A DNA stretch of 29,235 nucleotides from an uncultured Chloroflexota bacterium (GCA_903851225.1 CAINNT010000092.1:1-29235); one strand, 5' to 3'. Counted from the stretch's first letter, positions 6,526 to 14,402 are shown. Translations and numbers: made by a program. The notes: generated by a model not told the origin, from the letters alone.

Positions 6526-7865
6526 CTGCGAACCATTCCCGCGGCGTCAAGCGACGCCGCGATGATCTCCAGTGCCTGATCCACTTCGGCAGCGGTGGTC
6601 ACCAGCGGCGGAATGATGCGGATCACCTGGCCGTAGGAGCCTGCGGAAAGGAGCAGCAGTCGCCGCGAGGCAGCCTCTGCGATCACACGTCGTACCGCAT
6701 CGGCGTCTGGCACGCGACCATCCCCCTCATCGGGCTTGACGAACTCCAGCGCGAGCATCAATCCGATTCCGCGTACGTCGCCGATTGCTCGGCGACCCTC
6801 GGCAACGGCGCGAAGTCCGGCGAGCATCTGCGCGCCGCGTGCCGCAGCATTGGCCACCAACTGCTCCTGTTCGATCACGTCAAGCGTTGCGAGCGCGGCG
6901 GCGCAGGCGACGACGTTGCCACCGTAAGTTCCCCCGTGGGTCCCGGGCGCCCAGCTCGCAAGCAGCTCGCTACGCGCGATGATTCCCGAGAGGGGCAGCC
7001 CAGAGGCGATCCCCTTTGCCATGACGAGGATGTCGGGCTCGACCTTGCTGTGCTGCACGGCGAACATCTCTCCGGTGCGACCGAATCCCGTCTGCACCTC
7101 GTCTGCGATCAACAGGATTCCCAGTTGGCGGGTCAGCTCGCGCAGGCGCGGCAGGAATCCCGCCGGCGGCACAATGTAGCCGCCCTCACCGAGTATTGGC
7201 TCGATGATCACCGCGGCGACATCCTCGGCATCGACAAGGGTGTGCAGGGTGAGGTCCCACTCCTCTTCCCAACGACAGGTGCAGCCCGCACACGAACCGC
7301 CGGCCCCCGGTTTCTGCGGATCCCGCGGCCCACTCGGGGCACGGTAGCAATAGGGGTAGGCGGTGCTGTAGACGGAGCCGGGGAGCGGCTCGAAGTGACC
7401 GCGGTAGACGTTCTTGGCGGTGGTCAACGCCATGGTTTGCGCCGTGCGACCGTGATAGCCGCCGCGGAATACCAAGATGTTGCGCCGCCGCGTGGCGCGT
7501 CGCGCCAGCTTCACCGCCGCCTCGACCGCCTCTGCACCAGAGTTCGAGAGGAAGACGCCCCACGGCCCACCTGGGAGGATTCGGCTCAATCGGTCATGCA
7601 GGCGCAGGCCAGGTTCGTGGAAGACGATGTTCTGCTGCCCGTGCAGCAGCTTTGCGGCCTGCTCGGCGATGGCCGCCGCCACGCGCGGATGCGCATGTCC
7701 CGTGTTCACGACGCCGATCCCCGAGGTGTAGTCGAGCCAGCGCACCCCGCTCCGGTCAATCAGCCACGAGCCTTCGCCGCGCTCGACATCGACGCTTGCC
7801 GCGCGACCCCAGACGGGGGCGATGACCTTGTGATCAGGAATAGGACCGGAGGATGGTCGTGTCAT
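6522..7865 (-). CDS. Class III PLP-dependent aminotransferase (4-aminobutyrate/putrescine aminotransferase type)
   Basis: This 447-residue protein carries the class III aminotransferase motifs: SNSGAEAVEAAVKLARR (107-123), GGYHGRT (135-141), the cofactor Asp in LLIADEVQTGFGRTG (251-265, D255) and the Schiff-base lysine K284 in VMAKGIASGLP, followed by GTHGGTYGGN. It transfers an amino group from an omega-amine to a keto acid using pyridoxal phosphate. It is the last gene of the potA-D-B-C transcription unit, sharing an ATGA with potC, so a diamine, a polyamine degradation intermediate or GABA is the most likely substrate (inference). A Cys-rich insert (C173, C192, C195, C197) sits between the substrate and cofactor halves and could bind a metal. 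The 3' end overlaps the aldolase stop by 4 bases. Confidence 0.88.
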   Translation of the reverse strand: MTRPSSGPIPDHKVIAPVWGRAASVDVERGEGSWLIDRSGVRWLDYTSGIGVVNTGHAHPRVAAAIAEQAAKLLHGQQNIVFHEPGLRLHDRLSRILPGGPWGVFLSNSGAEAVEAAVKLARRATRRRNILVFRGGYHGRTAQTMALTTAKNVYRGHFEPLPGSVYSTAYPYCYRAPSGPRDPQKPGAGGSCAGCTCRWEEEWDLTLHTLVDAEDVAAVIIEPILGEGGYIVPPAGFLPRLRELTRQLGILLIADEVQTGFGRTGEMFAVQHSKVEPDILVMAKGIASGLPLSGIIARSELLASWAPGTHGGTYGGNVVACAAALATLDVIEQEQLVANAAARGAQMLAGLRAVAEGRRAIGDVRGIGLMLALEFVKPDEGDGRVPDADAVRRVIAEAASRRLLLLSAGSYGQVIRIIPPLVTTAAEVDQALEIIAASLDAAGMVRS

Positions 7866-8677
7866 TGCTTCAGCGTAGCGCGTCGACGTTGCAGCAGCGC
7901 ACCGAGCGCCACGAGGGTGACGGTCGCCATGAAGAAGAGGGTGGCGAATGCGTTTACCTGCGGTGGGATGCCCTTCTGTACCTTCAGGTACACGTACACG
8001 GGGAAGGTTTGGACCTGTCCGGCATTGAATCGCGTGATCACGAAGTCGTCGAGGGAGAGTCCGAACGCCAGGATTGCGCTAGCCCCGATCCCCGGAAGGA
8101 TCAGAGGAAAGGTCACGCGCCAGAAGGTCTGCCACGGTGTCGCCCCCAGATCGGCCGCCGCCTCTTCCAGGCGCATGTCGAAACCGGAGAGGCGCGCCTT
8201 CATCGTGACGACCACGTAGCTGACATTGAACATCACGTGCGCGAGGATCAGGGTCACTTCGCCAAGTGGAATCTGGAGCGTCACGAAGAGGGTTAGCAGA
8301 GAGGCCCCGAGCACAATCTCTGGGGTGGCGAGCGGAAGGAATACAAAGAGGTCGATCGCCTTACGGAAACGGAATCGGTAGCGCACGAGTGCCATGGCCA
8401 TGAGCGTCCCGATCGTCGTGGCGATCAGTGTGGAGACTAGCGCGATGCGCAGGGATGTCCCCACCGCCTTCACCAACGTCGGATCCCGGAACAGGGTCAG
8501 CCAGTTGTCGAAGGTGAACCCTGCCCACGCATAGTTTGAGCGCCCGACCGGGTCGTTGAAGCTGAAGATCGCGATCGTGACGATCGGGAGGAGCAGATAC
8601 ATCAGCGCCAGCGATGCGTAGACGGCGAGAGCACGCGAGAGGATCGCATTGATCAGGCCGCCGAGTCGACCGCTCAT
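7862..8677 (-). CDS. potC: Spermidine/putrescine-type ABC transporter permease, PotC-like
   Basis: This 271-residue inner-membrane protein has six predicted hydrophobic helices and the permease EAA loop (EEAAADLGATPWQTFWRV) that docks on the ATPase. Its order after a PotB-like gene, and the N-terminal pattern in which a long first helix is followed by a periplasmic segment with FDNW, match PotC. The frame continues upstream to 8959, but that part lies inside potB. ATG 8677 is chosen because it forms an ATGA overlap with the potB stop. The stop in turn overlaps the aminotransferase start. It forms the translocation pore with the adjacent permease. Specificity for polyamines rather than another cation or amino acid is inferred from the gene order. 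Confidence 0.87.
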   Translation of the reverse strand: MSGRLGGLINAILSRALAVYASLALMYLLLPIVTIAIFSFNDPVGRSNYAWAGFTFDNWLTLFRDPTLVKAVGTSLRIALVSTLIATTIGTLMAMALVRYRFRFRKAIDLFVFLPLATPEIVLGASLLTLFVTLQIPLGEVTLILAHVMFNVSYVVVTMKARLSGFDMRLEEAAADLGATPWQTFWRVTFPLILPGIGASAILAFGLSLDDFVITRFNAGQVQTFPVYVYLKVQKGIPPQVNAFATLFFMATVTLVALGALLQRRRATLKQ

Positions 8678-9597
8678 ATCGCCTTCGAGGTCAGCTCCTC
8701 GGTCCCGAGGAGTCGTCCGTAGATCGTCACGCCGATGAGGATCAAGAGCATCAACATGAAGCTGAGAGCGGCGGCGGTCGGGTAATCGCGGACCACGAGG
8801 AACTGCCGCTGGATGACGTTGCCGATCATCGTCGTCCCTGGATTGCCGAGAAGCTCGGCATTTACGAAGTCGCCGATGGCTGGAATAAACGTCAGGAGCG
8901 AGCCTGCGAATATTCCGGGAGCGGCGAGTGGCAGTGTCACCCGTCGGAACGCACCCCAACTGGAGGCGTACAGATCCTGGGCGGCCTCAAGAAGGCGGCG
9001 GTCGATCTTCTCGAGCGACACATAAATCGGCAGGATCATGAATGGGACGAAGTTGTATGCGATGCCGGCGACGACCGACACCGGCGTGTCGAGGATTCGA
9101 GCGCTTGGGTCAATCAATCCAACCGACTTCAGCGGCCCGAGGACGATGGACTCGTCACCGAGAATGGTGCGCCAGCCGATGGTGCGCAGGAGGTATGAGG
9201 TGAAGAACGGGGCTACAACCAAGAAGAGCAAGATGCTCCGCGCCCTACCCGACCGGAAGGCGATGAAGTACGCAAGCGGGAAGGCGATCGCGAAGCAGAT
9301 CAGCGTGGCGGCAAACCCGTACTGAATCGATCGCAGGTACTGCTCCTGGTAGGTACCGAGCGCATTCGGGTAGTTGACCCAGTTGCCGAGGCTGAACGCG
9401 AAGCCGTTCTCGAGAGATCCGCTCCAGAAGCTAGACGCGAACATTTGGAGGTTCGGAGCGAGATAGAACGAACCCAGCCAGGTGATCCCCGGCAGGAGTA
9501 AGAGGAGGGGGACGAGCGCCGGGTGCCGACGGATCAGCCCCACGCGCTCGTCCTCTCTCTGCCGCGGATCAGGCGCCGACGCCTTCGACGATGGCAC
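8674..9597 (-). CDS. potB: Spermidine/putrescine-type ABC transporter permease, PotB-like
   Basis: The 307-residue product has six hydrophobic helices, the first at about residues 28-48 after a charged cytoplasmic N-terminus, and the EAA loop EAAQDLYASSWGAFRRVTLP. These are features of the PotB-type binding-protein-dependent permease. The assumed start is GTG 9597, which lies inside the end of potD (29-base overlap) with only a weak GAAGAG upstream. GTG 9543, 26 bases after the potD stop and preceded by AGAGAGGAC, is a credible alternative that would remove 18 charged residues without touching the membrane domain. The stop overlaps the potC start. It partners PotC in the membrane and receives cargo from the PotD lipoprotein. 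Confidence 0.87.
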   Translation of the reverse strand: MPSSKASAPDPRQREDERVGLIRRHPALVPLLLLLPGITWLGSFYLAPNLQMFASSFWSGSLENGFAFSLGNWVNYPNALGTYQEQYLRSIQYGFAATLICFAIAFPLAYFIAFRSGRARSILLFLVVAPFFTSYLLRTIGWRTILGDESIVLGPLKSVGLIDPSARILDTPVSVVAGIAYNFVPFMILPIYVSLEKIDRRLLEAAQDLYASSWGAFRRVTLPLAAPGIFAGSLLTFIPAIGDFVNAELLGNPGTTMIGNVIQRQFLVVRDYPTAAALSFMLMLLILIGVTIYGRLLGTEELTSKAI

Positions 9598-10765
9598 TGA
9601 ACTCTTCGTCGAAGTAGGCCTGATCCTCTGCGCTGACGTCTCCCCAAACCTTTAGCCGCGACTTCGTCGCCGCATCAGGGAAGATCAGCGGGTTGCTACC
9701 GAGGGCTGCATCGATCTTCGTGATCTCGACGTCTGCTCCCTTCACAGGGCAGATGTACTGCACGTAGGCCTCCACCACCGCTGCGATCTCGGGTTGGTAG
9801 TAGAAATCGATCCACAGCTCTGCCGTGTATTTGTGCTGTGCCCCCTTCGGGATGAGCATGTTGTCCGTCGCATACATGCCCCCTTCGTCGGGGACGATGA
9901 ACTCCAACTCGGGCTTGTCGGCTTGAATGATGCCAACGTCACCCGACCAGGCAATTGCTGCGAACGCGGCCTCGCTGATCAGCAGCTCCGTGTAGCCGTT
10001 TCCGGCCAGCTTCCGAACCTGCTCAGAGGTGATTGCCTCCTGCAGGGTGTCGATCGCGGCGTCAAAGGTCGCGCGGGTCGGTGCCGATGGGTCGGCGCCG
10101 TTGCCGAGCATCACCAAGCCAACCGTGTCGCGCAGCTCCGTAAGCAGCACGACCTTCCCCTTCAAGCCGCTTGCCCAGAGACCGTTCACGGAAGTGAAGC
10201 GAGCCGTCTTGGCGGTGTTGACTCCGAGACCCGTCATCAACGACTGCCAGGGTGCCAGGTAGTCGTTCGTTGGATCAGCGGCACGCCCCTTGAACTCGTC
10301 GGCAAGGTTGGCGACGAAGTTGGGCATGTGGCTCTTGTCGAGCTTCTCCGCCCATCCGAGGTCGATGATTTTCTTCGCCATCCAGGTCGTCGGCACGACG
10401 ATGTCCCAACCGGTGTCCTGACCCGCTTCTAGCGGCGCCTTGATTGTGCCGAAGAATTCGTCGTTGTCGAGAAGGACCTCTTGGTAATTGACCGATGTGC
10501 CGTACTCGGCCTTGAATCGTCGGAGGCTCTCCGATGTCTCGGCGGTGGCCGTGTCGACACCTTCATCAACGTCGATGTAATAGGTCCAGTTGGCGAAGTT
10601 CAGCACGTCGCTGGGGCTCTGTTCGGCGTTGCCACTCGGGCTCGCGCTCGACGAGGCGCCCGGGGTGCCGCAAGCGGCAATGAACGCCGCCGCACCCGCG
10701 ACCGCGCCCGCCTTCAAGACAGTCCGACGATCAACCAGTTTCTCCAGTGCGCTCTCTCGTTCCAT
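9569..10765 (-). CDS. potD: Spermidine/putrescine-type ABC transporter substrate-binding lipoprotein, PotD-like
   Basis: This 398-residue secreted protein starts with a short charged region, a twin-arginine-like motif (RRTVLKAG, from residue 13), a hydrophobic stretch and a lipobox ending FIAAC with the lipidated C32. A Ser/Gly/Ala-rich linker and a periplasmic-binding-protein body follow (LNFANWTYYID near residue 55, then VPTTWMAKKI and WQSLMTGLGVNT), as in PotD/PotF. The Tat-like plus lipobox combination suggests export of a folded lipoprotein to the outer face of the membrane. ATG 10765 is chosen over the open frame to 10804 because AGGAGG lies 5 bases upstream and the longer form would put residues before the signal peptide. 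It captures polyamine-like substrates for PotBC. Confidence 0.88.
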   Translation of the reverse strand: MERESALEKLVDRRTVLKAGAVAGAAAFIAACGTPGASSSASPSGNAEQSPSDVLNFANWTYYIDVDEGVDTATAETSESLRRFKAEYGTSVNYQEVLLDNDEFFGTIKAPLEAGQDTGWDIVVPTTWMAKKIIDLGWAEKLDKSHMPNFVANLADEFKGRAADPTNDYLAPWQSLMTGLGVNTAKTARFTSVNGLWASGLKGKVVLLTELRDTVGLVMLGNGADPSAPTRATFDAAIDTLQEAITSEQVRKLAGNGYTELLISEAAFAAIAWSGDVGIIQADKPELEFIVPDEGGMYATDNMLIPKGAQHKYTAELWIDFYYQPEIAAVVEAYVQYICPVKGADVEITKIDAALGSNPLIFPDAATKSRLKVWGDVSAEDQAYFDEEFSAIVEGVGA

Positions 10766-10770
10766 GGATC

Positions 10771-10776
10771 CCTCCT
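10771..10776 (-). promoter_or_regulatory. Shine-Dalgarno AGGAGG deciding the potD start
   Basis: A perfect AGGAGG on the minus strand lies 5 bases upstream of ATG 10765, between the potA stop (10782) and potD. It supports this start over the longer open frame. Confidence 0.8.
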
Positions 10777-10781
10777 CTGCT

Positions 10782-11879
10782 CTACGCGCCAACGGCATCG
10801 CCAACGACGAAGCCGTGCTCTGGGCGCCAGGTCAACGTCACGCGTTCACCGGGTCGCCATGTGTCGTTCCGCGTGGTTCGGTCCACGTTCTGTTCGCTCA
10901 CGAGGAGACGCAGACCGCCTGCGCCCTCGACCACGTACTGCGTGATGACCCCGAGGTAGCTCGTGTCCACCACCACTCCTTCCAGTGCATTCCCCTTTGA
11001 TTCCTGTCCAGGTTCGAGCAAGCTGAGCTTCTCGGGGCGCACGCCGATCGCCCCCGTCGCTCCGATGTCACCCAGCGACTTCGGCGCGCGGATCGTCGAA
11101 CCGGACGGCAACGTCACCGTCCACTGATCGCCCTCACTGCCGATACGACCCTCGAGGAGATTGCTTGCGCCGACGAAGCCCGCGACGAATCGAGTGGCGG
11201 GGCGCTCGTAGAGTGTCTCTGGTCCGGCAAGCTGCTCATACCGGCCTTTGTTCATGACCGCGATGCGGTCAGACATTGTCATCGCCTCCTCTTGGTCGTG
11301 GGTCACGTAGATGAACGTGATGCCGACTTCGCGCTGGATGCGCTTGAGTTCGATGCCCATCTGCTTGCGCAGCTTCAGGTCGAGTGCGCCAAGTGGCTCA
11401 TCGAGCAGAAGCACAGCTGGTCGGTTGACCAGCGCACGTGCAAGGGCTACGCGCTGCGCTTGCCCTCCTGAAAGCTGTGCCGGGTAGCGTTGTTCGAATC
11501 CGACAAGTTGCACCAACTCGAGGGCCTCGCCGACTCGGCGCGTCACTTCGCCCCCTTTGATACCTGAACGACGAAGTCCGAACGCGACGTTCTCGAAGAT
11601 CGTGAGGTGCGGGAAGAGCGCGTAACTCTGGAAGACGGTGTTGACGTCGCGCTGATGTGCCGGGAGGAAGGTGACGTCTTCGCCCTTGAGTTCGATGAGT
11701 CCGCTCGTTGGTTGCTCGAAGCCGCCGATCATGCGCAACGTTGTGGTCTTGCCACAGCCCGATGGGCCGAGGAGGGTGAAGAATTCGCCGTCCGAGACAT
11801 CAAGCGTGATGCCGTCCACAGCGGTCTGATCTCCGAACTTCTTGGTCACATTGACCAGGCGAACGTCGACGTCTGCCAC
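10782..11879 (-). CDS. potA: Spermidine/putrescine-type ABC transporter ATPase, PotA-like
   Basis: This 365-residue ATPase has Walker A GPSGCGKTT (38-46), Q-loop FQSYALFP, signature LSGGQAQRVALARAL (136-150), Walker B LLLDEPLGALD (157-167) and the switch His H194 in YVTHDQEEAM. A C-terminal TOBE-like domain (about 240-360, with VRPEKLSLL and ITQYVVEG) is characteristic of the PotA/MalK/CysA group. It powers import through PotBC on the cytoplasmic face. The start is GTG 11879, with GGAGGT about 10 bases upstream. It is the first gene of the operon, and a well-spaced promoter lies 54 bases ahead. PotA is favoured over MalK or CysA because the companion binding protein and permeases are of the polyamine type. 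Confidence 0.93.
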   Translation of the reverse strand: MADVDVRLVNVTKKFGDQTAVDGITLDVSDGEFFTLLGPSGCGKTTTLRMIGGFEQPTSGLIELKGEDVTFLPAHQRDVNTVFQSYALFPHLTIFENVAFGLRRSGIKGGEVTRRVGEALELVQLVGFEQRYPAQLSGGQAQRVALARALVNRPAVLLLDEPLGALDLKLRKQMGIELKRIQREVGITFIYVTHDQEEAMTMSDRIAVMNKGRYEQLAGPETLYERPATRFVAGFVGASNLLEGRIGSEGDQWTVTLPSGSTIRAPKSLGDIGATGAIGVRPEKLSLLEPGQESKGNALEGVVVDTSYLGVITQYVVEGAGGLRLLVSEQNVDRTTRNDTWRPGERVTLTWRPEHGFVVGDAVGA

Positions 11880-11939
11880 CCTCGGTTACACCTCCGCGGA
11901 CTCGTGTCCTGAATCTGCCCCTCAAGTGAGGACGTGCGA

Positions 11940-11968
11940 AGACTATGACCCACGGGGGGTGGGGTCAA
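11940..11968 (-). promoter_or_regulatory. Promoter of the pot operon: TTGACC - 17 bp - TAGTCT
   Basis: On the minus strand TTGACC (11968-11963) and TAGTCT (11945-11940) are separated by exactly 17 bases, placing +1 near 11933 and giving a leader of about 54 bases before potA. This is the only promoter in the window with both a recognisable -35 and -10 element. Confidence 0.6.
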
Positions 11969-11981
11969 ACGCCGTTGCGGG

Positions 11982-11987
11982 TAGGAT
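11982..11987 (+). promoter_or_regulatory. Candidate -10 box TAGGAT upstream of the Mrp gene
   Basis: GGGTAGGAT resembles the GGGTAGGCT and GGGTACCCT boxes at glyS and tig. It would place +1 near 11994, giving a leader of about 50 bases with AAAGGGGAG before the ATG. It lies back to back with the pot promoter. No -35 element is clear. Confidence 0.35.
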
Positions 11988-12045
11988 GGGGGAGGCGCGC
12001 CCGTGGGGCGCGGCCGAGAGCCCGAGGAGGGGCGAAAGGGGAGCA

Positions 12046-13119
12046 ATGGCCACCACCGAATCCGCCGTCATGCAGGCCCTCGCAACGGTGCAGGAGCCTG
12101 AACTCGGTCGAGACATTGTTACATTGGAGATGGTCAAGGAGCTCACCCTCGAAGGGGACCAGGCCAGCTTCATGATCGAGCTCACCACCCCCGCCTGCCC
12201 CCTGAAGGACGTCATCGAGCGAGACATCCGCGGGGCACTCGATGGAATCGGTGTAACAGTGGCGGAGCTCCGCTGGGGCTCGAAGGTCCGCCGCGCCTCC
12301 GCCTCGACCCAGGAGCGCCTCCTGCCAGGCATTCGGAACATTGTGGCCGTCGCCTCTGGGAAGGGCGGGGTCGGCAAGAGCACGGTTTCGGTCAACCTCG
12401 CGGTGGCGCTCGCCCAGAGCGGCGCTCGCGTCGGCCTGCTCGACGCTGACATCACCGGGCCGAACCTTCCGCAGATGCTGGGGGCGACGGGTTCTCCGAA
12501 ATCGAGCGCTGGCGGCAAGATCGAGCCGATCGAACGACATGGCGTCAAGCTCATCTCCATTCAGTTCTTTGTTCCCGAGGGGCAGCCGATCGTGTGGCGC
12601 GGCCCCCTCATCGGCGGTGCAATCCAGCAGTTTTTGCGCGATGTTGAGTGGGGCGACCTCGACTATCTCGTGGTTGACCTCCCACCTGGAACCTCTGATG
12701 CGCAACTCACCTTGGCGCAGGCGGTGCCGATCGCGGGTGCGGTGCTCGTCACCACACCGCAAGATGTCGCCCTCTCCGATGTGACCAAGGCGCTGGCGAT
12801 GTTCCGGCGCATGAACGTGCCGATCCTTGGCATCGTCGAAAACATGTCGGCGTTCGCCTGCCCACACTGTGGCGAACTTACCGAGATCTTCGGACGCGGC
12901 GGCGCCGAGCGCCTCGCAAAGGAGGAGGGGCTCGATCACCTCGGTCGCATTCCGCTGGAGATGGCGGTGCGACAGGGTGGCGATGCAGGGATCCCCGCCG
13001 TTGCGCAGCGCGAAGAGGGTCCGGCCGCGGCAGCCCTGAAGGAGCTGGCGGGACAGGTTGCCGCGCGTCTCGCAGTGCGCGCCGCAAGTGAGTCGGCACC
13101 AACACTAACGGTCGCCTAA
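12046..13119 (+). CDS. mrp: Mrp/NBP35-type Fe-S cluster carrier P-loop ATPase
   Basis: This 357-residue protein consists of an N-terminal MIP18/DUF59 domain (1-80, with C51 in TPACPL) and a deviant-Walker ATPase domain: SGKGGVGKST (104-113), DADITGPN (133-140) and DLPPGTSD (211-218). C272-P-H-C275 is the CxxC that holds a bridging [4Fe-4S] cluster in the Mrp/ApbC dimer. It is expected to take up and deliver Fe-S clusters in the cytoplasm. ATG 12046 is preferred over the frame that opens at 11842 because AAAGGGGAG precedes it and the upstream part overlaps the potA start without family similarity. The neighbours downstream are small membrane proteins 4 bases away, so the three genes may share a transcript. 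Confidence 0.93.
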   Translation: MATTESAVMQALATVQEPELGRDIVTLEMVKELTLEGDQASFMIELTTPACPLKDVIERDIRGALDGIGVTVAELRWGSKVRRASASTQERLLPGIRNIVAVASGKGGVGKSTVSVNLAVALAQSGARVGLLDADITGPNLPQMLGATGSPKSSAGGKIEPIERHGVKLISIQFFVPEGQPIVWRGPLIGGAIQQFLRDVEWGDLDYLVVDLPPGTSDAQLTLAQAVPIAGAVLVTTPQDVALSDVTKALAMFRRMNVPILGIVENMSAFACPHCGELTEIFGRGGAERLAKEEGLDHLGRIPLEMAVRQGGDAGIPAVAQREEGPAAAALKELAGQVAARLAVRAASESAPTLTVA

Positions 13120-13123
13120 ACGC

Positions 13124-13879
13124 ATGACTGAAACACCAGGCGGCCCAACGGAACGCCAGAGCTTCAGCGACGACGTTGAGCAGCTGATCATCGCTCTGCG
13201 TGCGTTGATCGGCGGACACTGGAGCCTCTTCACCGCTGAGCTAAGTGCGATCTCCCGCGATGCGGTGGGCGTGCTCCTCGGCGCGGTCGCCGTCATCACA
13301 CTCGTCACCGCGGCCCTGCTCGCATTGCTGATCTCCATTTTCATGGTGCTCGGCGCTGAGCTCTTCGGTTCTTTGGTGTGGGGCGCGGCTCACGTAACCC
13401 TTCTCTTGCTTGTCTTGGCCGCCGCGATCACGTCGGCGATCCTCCAGATCACCGCGTCACGACGTGCGCGATCCTTTGCCTTGGCGTTCATTGGCGGCGC
13501 CGTTGGCGCGCTGCTCGTACTCATTGTCTTCAGCGGCTCAGCCGGCCCCGCAATCGCCGCATCAATCCTCTTCGCCCTCTCTTTCTTGCTGGTGGATCTA
13601 CTCGTCGGACTGGCAACCTTCGACTTGCAGCGTTTCACCGATCGCTTCCGTCCGCTGGCGACCGAACACGAGCTTCGAGCAACCATCGAAGCGGTTGATG
13701 ATCTGCGCGACGAGGCGGCCTCTGCATTCGCGGAAGAGGTGGGCGGCGCCGTCGGAGCGGCCGAAGCCGCCATCGCACCGGCACGCAAGGCGGTCCGTGC
13801 GGCGGCTGACGCGTTGCGCAGGATCGCCGATCGACTAAAGGAGCGTCGTGGTGCGAGTGGGGAGAGCGACGATGCCTGA
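13124..13879 (+). CDS. Phage-holin-superfamily-like (YqjE/DUF1469-type) membrane protein
   Basis: This 251-residue protein has a soluble N-terminus, two pairs of hydrophobic helices (about 45-95 and 105-160, rich in Ala, Leu, Val and Ile) and a charged C-terminal helical tail (about 175-251) rich in Ala, Glu and Arg that looks like a coiled coil. The N-terminal amphipathic helix followed by a four-helix membrane region matches the chromosomal 'phage holin family/YqjE' proteins, which are not lytic phage genes; their function is not established. It starts 4 bases after the Mrp stop with no Shine-Dalgarno, so it is probably coupled. Its end overlaps the following gene by about 30 bases, as in yqjE-yqjK pairs. 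Confidence 0.65.
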   Translation: MTETPGGPTERQSFSDDVEQLIIALRALIGGHWSLFTAELSAISRDAVGVLLGAVAVITLVTAALLALLISIFMVLGAELFGSLVWGAAHVTLLLLVLAAAITSAILQITASRRARSFALAFIGGAVGALLVLIVFSGSAGPAIAASILFALSFLLVDLLVGLATFDLQRFTDRFRPLATEHELRATIEAVDDLRDEAASAFAEEVGGAVGAAEAAIAPARKAVRAAADALRRIADRLKERRGASGESDDA

Positions 13880-14306
13880 TGCGATGAGCGAACGCGAGAA
13901 GCGTGCCAAGCGAGTCGAGGCACTCGCCGCCAACCGCCCCATGGTGGCCGAGCAGCTCTCCGTTGTGCGCCGTTCCCGAGAGGAGTCGCTCAATCGTGTG
14001 CGTGCCGTTGGTGCCCGGCTGCGCCCGAGCGGCGGGTTAGGGCAAGAGCTGCGTGACCGCCCCCTGCGGGCTCTCGGGATTCTCGGAATCCTGGCCATTC
14101 TCCTCGTGCGCTGGTTCGGTTCGCGCTCCGGCGGCTCGTCGCGCCATGGGGGCGGGGCGGGGAGTGCCTTTGTCAATGGGGTGGTGGCTGCTGCCGCCCA
14201 GCGCGGTGGGCGCGCGCTGATTGATGCGCTGATCGACGGTCGACCCGCGGTGGACGGAACCCCTACGGGCGACGATGATGCTCGGGGGCGAGTGGCGAAA
14301 CGGTAG
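13848..14306 (+). CDS. Small single-span membrane protein (YqjK-like by position); 3' end overlaps tRNA-Leu
   Basis: The product of about 152 residues has a charged helical N-terminal half, one hydrophobic segment (GILGILAILLVRWF, around residue 79) and a Gly/Ala/Asp-rich tail. AAAGGAG at 13837-13843 supports GTG 13848 or GTG 13851; ATG 13872 and ATG 13884 are alternatives. Position after a YqjE-like gene and the helix-TM layout are reminiscent of YqjK, but I see no diagnostic motif. Oddly, the stop codon (14304-14306) lies 18 bases inside the tRNA-Leu gene, so the last residues (about GRVAKR) are encoded by the tRNA 5' acceptor and D-arm sequence. Processing of a common transcript would remove the stop. 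Confidence 0.6.
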   Translation: MVRVGRATMPDAMSEREKRAKRVEALAANRPMVAEQLSVVRRSREESLNRVRAVGARLRPSGGLGQELRDRPLRALGILGILAILLVRWFGSRSGGSSRHGGGAGSAFVNGVVAAAAQRGGRALIDALIDGRPAVDGTPTGDDDARGRVAKR

Positions 14307-14371
14307 ACGCGCCGGCCTTAGGAGCCGGTGTCGGCAACGACGTGTGAGTTCGAGTCTCACCTCGCCCACCA
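14286..14371 (+). tRNA. tRNA-Leu, anticodon TAG
   Basis: The acceptor stem GGGCGAG (14286-14292) pairs with CTCGCCC (14361-14367). Discriminator A and encoded CCA follow (14368-14371). The anticodon stem CCGGC/GCCGG encloses the loop CTTAGGA, so the anticodon is TAG (Leu CUA and other CUN codons). A long variable arm (class II) and the T-loop TTCGAGT are present. The first 21 bases also encode the end of the preceding gene. Confidence 0.95.
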
Positions 14372-14388
14372 GAAGAAGGGTCGTCGGG

Positions 14389-14394
14389 TACCCT
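14389..14394 (+). promoter_or_regulatory. Candidate -10 box TACCCT for leaderless tig mRNA
   Basis: GGGTACCCT ends 8 bases before ATG 14403, between tRNA-Leu and tig. There is no Shine-Dalgarno ahead of the ATG. It predicts a 5' end at or within 2 bases of the start codon. Confidence 0.45.
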
Positions 14395-14402
14395 GTGCGC
14401 TC

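Noticed and set aside
6936..8219. 427-residue open frame on the plus strand
   Set aside because: It is antisense to the aminotransferase and potC, which carry full family motifs. The plus-strand product has a biased Arg/Asp/Val composition and no domain.
13124..13879. Holin-like gene considered as a prophage remnant
   Set aside because: No other phage genes are nearby and the chromosomal YqjE/holin-superfamily proteins have this layout without phage context.
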